From CAYVBE01 sp964448935 (GTDB lineage: Bacteria > Planctomycetota > Brocadiia > SM23-32), in contig CAYVBE010000083.1 of assembly GCA_964448935.1 (NCBI GenBank), positions 1 through 16,247 of the forward strand: a stretch of 16,247 bases of DNA. Direction: 5' to 3'. Shown here in pieces: positions 14,302 through 16,247 of the stretch. Below the pieces are notes generated by a model, which saw only the letters and a list, made by a program, of their open reading frames with translations, was not told the DNA's origin and ran no database searches. Each line of letters begins with the position of its first letter. Positions within the stretch are counted from its first letter, which is position 1. A program made the translations under genes and the position numbers.

Positions 14302-15217
14302 GCCGTCGCCCCTCAGAAATCGCCCAGGGCAGGGGCAGGGATGGGGGCAGGTCCTCCGCCGAGGTCCCCCATGCCGGGTCCGGCTCGGGAGCAAACTCGC
14401 CCGTCAGGTCCGGCCGCCCCAGGAAATGGCCGAACAGCGGGTCGTAGATGCCCGGCTCGTTACCCCAACTCCAGTAGGGACGGTTCTGCTTGAACCACAG
14501 GAACCGCTCCAGCGCCCGCTCCCGGCCGCCCATTTTCTCAATCAGCATCGCGGCGTCGTGGAAGAACGGGTAGAAGTGATACACCCAGCCGCTGGCCTCG
14601 CAGAAGGTGTGGCCGGACGCGGTCTTCGGGTCGAAAGCGGGGCTGAATTCGTGCGTCTCCGGCTCCCGCGGGCAGATGAAAACGCTGAAGCCCTCCGACT
14701 TGACCTCCGGGTTCCAGAGCTTCACCCAGCCGCGGCAGCGCTCCAGGTAGCGCTGCACGTCCTCCTCACGCCCCAGCAGCCGCGCCACCTTCGCCACGCA
14801 ATAGTCATTGTAGTTGTATTCCAGCGAACGTCCCGTGGCATGTCCGAGCGCCTTCCTGTGCAGGTAGTGATTCTCCCGGTAGAACTCCGGCTTCACGCGC
14901 TCCGCGTGATGCACCATCCAGTCGTAAACGCGCTCCAGGGCGAGCCCCTCGATGCCCTTCAGGTGCGCGCCCAGCATCATGTTGCCCGCGTTGTGGCCCC
15001 CCTGCGACCAGCCGCAGGTGGGATGCTGGTAGAACCACGCCCCCTCGCGGCACTTGCCGATACAGGCGTCTTTGAAGCCCCGCGAGAGCGCATAACCGAA
15101 ACGATTCAGGAACGAGAGCACCTGGTCGCGGGCGCGCTTTGGATACAAGGTCGTCGCCAGCGGCATCACCGTCTGCCAGGTGTCCCACGTGTTGATCACG
15201 TCGTCGTAGAGCGGCAA
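14102..15217 (-). pseudogene. GH92-like alpha-mannosidase, 3' fragment (after in-frame TGA; C-terminus missing)
   Basis: This is the continuation, in the same frame, of the fragment at 15227-16180. The reading frame opens at a TTG only because a TGA precedes it by three codons. TWDTWQTVMPL and SLEYNYND (codon for the Glu at 14819-14821, position of the GH92 general acid) belong to the alpha/alpha-barrel domain. GNEP near 14450-14465 and FGHFLGRPDLTG near 14400-14430 are the last recognisable family segments. Then comes a Pro/Ser-rich stretch with GGGCAG repeats (14327-14350), and the frame runs antisense through the toxin gene to 14102. The GNDD-type motif that carries the catalytic base in GH92 is absent, so no activity is expected. 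The frame end at 14102 is not a real gene end. Confidence 0.75.
14327..14350. repeat. Short imperfect GGGCAG repeat at the GH92/toxin-antitoxin junction
   Basis: GGGCAG occurs at 14327-14332, 14333-14338 and 14345-14350, the last two separated by GGATGG. It sits between the HepT stop (14301) and the last family-like GH92 sequence (about 14400). Read on the minus strand it gives a Pro/Ser-rich low-complexity stretch. It marks the junction and may be a recombination scar, but short G-rich repeats also occur by chance. Confidence 0.45.
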
Positions 15218-15226
15218 GTCGGATTC

Positions 15227-16180
15227 TCACGGGCAGTCGGCGGTGCGGTCACGCGGGCTCTGCAGGTCGCGGTAAAGCGTGGTGTAGAAGAACGTGCGTT
15301 CCTGTGCCATAGCCTCCGGAGCCTCGACGGTGACCCGGCTCAGCGCTCGGTTCCACGCGGCACGGCACTTTTCACGTGTGCCCTCGAAGTCGAAGTCCGG
15401 TATCTCCTCCCGGATAAACTCCGCCGCCGCATCCGGGTTGCGGTAGGAAAGGGCTATGCTCATCAGCACCGGCTCACCGTCCCGGGTGTCGAAGGTGACA
15501 TAGCCTCCTCCGCGCTCGCCTTTCTGCAGTTCAAGGAAAGGGGTTCCTTCCATCACGTCCCCGCCATGCCAGACACCCACGCCGACGGGTTTTTTGCTGA
15601 AGCGGGCGTGGAAATAGACCGGGGCACCCCCGCGGCCGTTCTTCATGAAACCGCTCATGGATGCATGGGCCCGGTCGAGTTGGATCTCCGCATCGTCGAC
15701 GCCGGACTTTGTCTCGCCGGGGTATTTCTCGCGGGCGTCGCCGTCCTGGGTGTAGGAGAGGTCGAGACAGACGGTGGACCGGCGTGATTTCCGGAAAGTG
15801 AACCGGTAGATCGCCGTGTAATGGTCGGAGGTAATCTCGGTAGTGATGCCGTCTTTCGCGCGTTTCATCCGGTAGTAGCCGACCTCGGCGTGCTCCTCGG
15901 CCCTCTCGGAGGCCCGGTCCTCCACGGCTGTCTGGACGCCAACAGAGGGCGTGATCAGCGGGTATCCATACGCAGTCGGCCCGTAGAAACCCACCAGCCG
16001 CTCCTGTGTGAAACCCCGGGTGGGGAAATCCGGATGGTAGCCGCTGAAATCGGTGTCCGGGTTGAAGGTGGCCGGCCCCGGAAAGATGGCGCCCCAGGGC
16101 ACCTGGGGCCCGGGATTGTGGCCCGTTCCGCCGGGGCCCGTCCCCCACCACATATCCACGTGCCGCGCCGGGTCCGGCAC
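15227..16180 (-). pseudogene. GH92-like alpha-mannosidase, 5' fragment (ends at in-frame TGA)
   Basis: 317 residues up to TGA at 15229-15227. GH92 enzymes are calcium-dependent exo-alpha-mannosidases, and this is their N-terminal beta-sandwich and linker: WWGTGPGGTGHN at the start, GAIFPGPATFNPDTDFSGYH, then GFTQERLVGFYG. The last codons give RDRTADCP, and after the TGA the same frame continues as ESDLPLYDDV and WDTW with no frameshift. TGA serves as a normal stop in other genes here. The GTG at 16180 has no ribosome site; the frame is open back to a TGA at 16228, without ATG, through a KCYEPLAAEP segment. No signal peptide is visible. A nonsense mutation is the simplest reading; a base error or readthrough is possible. 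Confidence 0.75.
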
Positions 16181-16247
16181 CGCAGGCTCAGCGGCTAGTG
16201 GTTCATAACACTTGATTTTACGGGTTCAGCCGGAGCGCCGGTGGGCC

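Noticed and set aside
15180..15229. Selenocysteine insertion at the in-frame TGA of the GH92-like gene
   Set aside because: I see no clear stem-loop of SECIS type in the bases after TGA, the family is not known for selenoproteins, and the gene has further damage. Nonsense mutation is simpler.
13940..15787. A 615-residue plus-strand frame across hepT and the GH92 remains
   Set aside because: It crosses two unrelated genes, begins inside hepT in another frame, and shows no motif. The minus-strand GH92 motifs are convincing.

Overview
The window is a GC-rich bacterial segment with 13 apparently intact protein genes and one broken one. No rRNA, tRNA, CRISPR array, transposase or phage gene was seen, and no gap between genes exceeds about 250 bases. 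Carbohydrate-active enzymes with signal peptides, a secreted TPR protein, a Gfo/Idh/MocA dehydrogenase and palindromic intergenic repeats suggest a glycan-degrading, probably uncultivated Gram-negative lineage, such as the PVC group or a similar MAG lineage. That placement is inference; no marker gene is present.

Positions 1-8786, all on the plus strand, are a glycan-use region. It holds a GH130-type mannoside phosphorylase/hydrolase, a 950-residue secreted glycosidase-like protein with a probable clan GH-A barrel, a secreted TPR protein, a Gfo/Idh/MocA oxidoreductase, and a secreted GH30-like enzyme with two Ig/PKD-like C-terminal domains. A symmetric inverted repeat built from the octamer ACACGGAC separates the last two genes.

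Positions 8861-11263 carry two small membrane proteins of unknown function, with visibly lower GC, followed by a NOX/ferric-reductase-type flavocytochrome. Its stop codon lies 5 bases from that of a convergent SAM methyltransferase on the minus strand. The methyltransferase is divergent from an acylphosphatase, and their predicted promoters overlap. A CPBP (Abi) intramembrane protease follows the acylphosphatase.

Positions 13405-14301 hold a compact MntA/HepT (MNT/HEPN) toxin-antitoxin module. It has an exact TTGACA box, an interrupted palindrome over the predicted -10, and overlapping genes. It directly abuts a minus-strand GH92-like alpha-mannosidase gene that looks dead: it has an in-frame TGA with family-like sequence continuing in the same frame, no convincing start, and no C-terminal part where the family's catalytic base is expected.

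GH130 and GH92 together would fit mannose-containing glycans such as N-glycans or mannan. The loss of the GH92 next to a toxin-antitoxin module is the most interesting structural observation. No wholly new system can be claimed from the sequence alone; the best candidates are the large unassigned glycosidase, the flavocytochrome with its two orphan membrane partners, and the toxin-antitoxin/GH92 junction.
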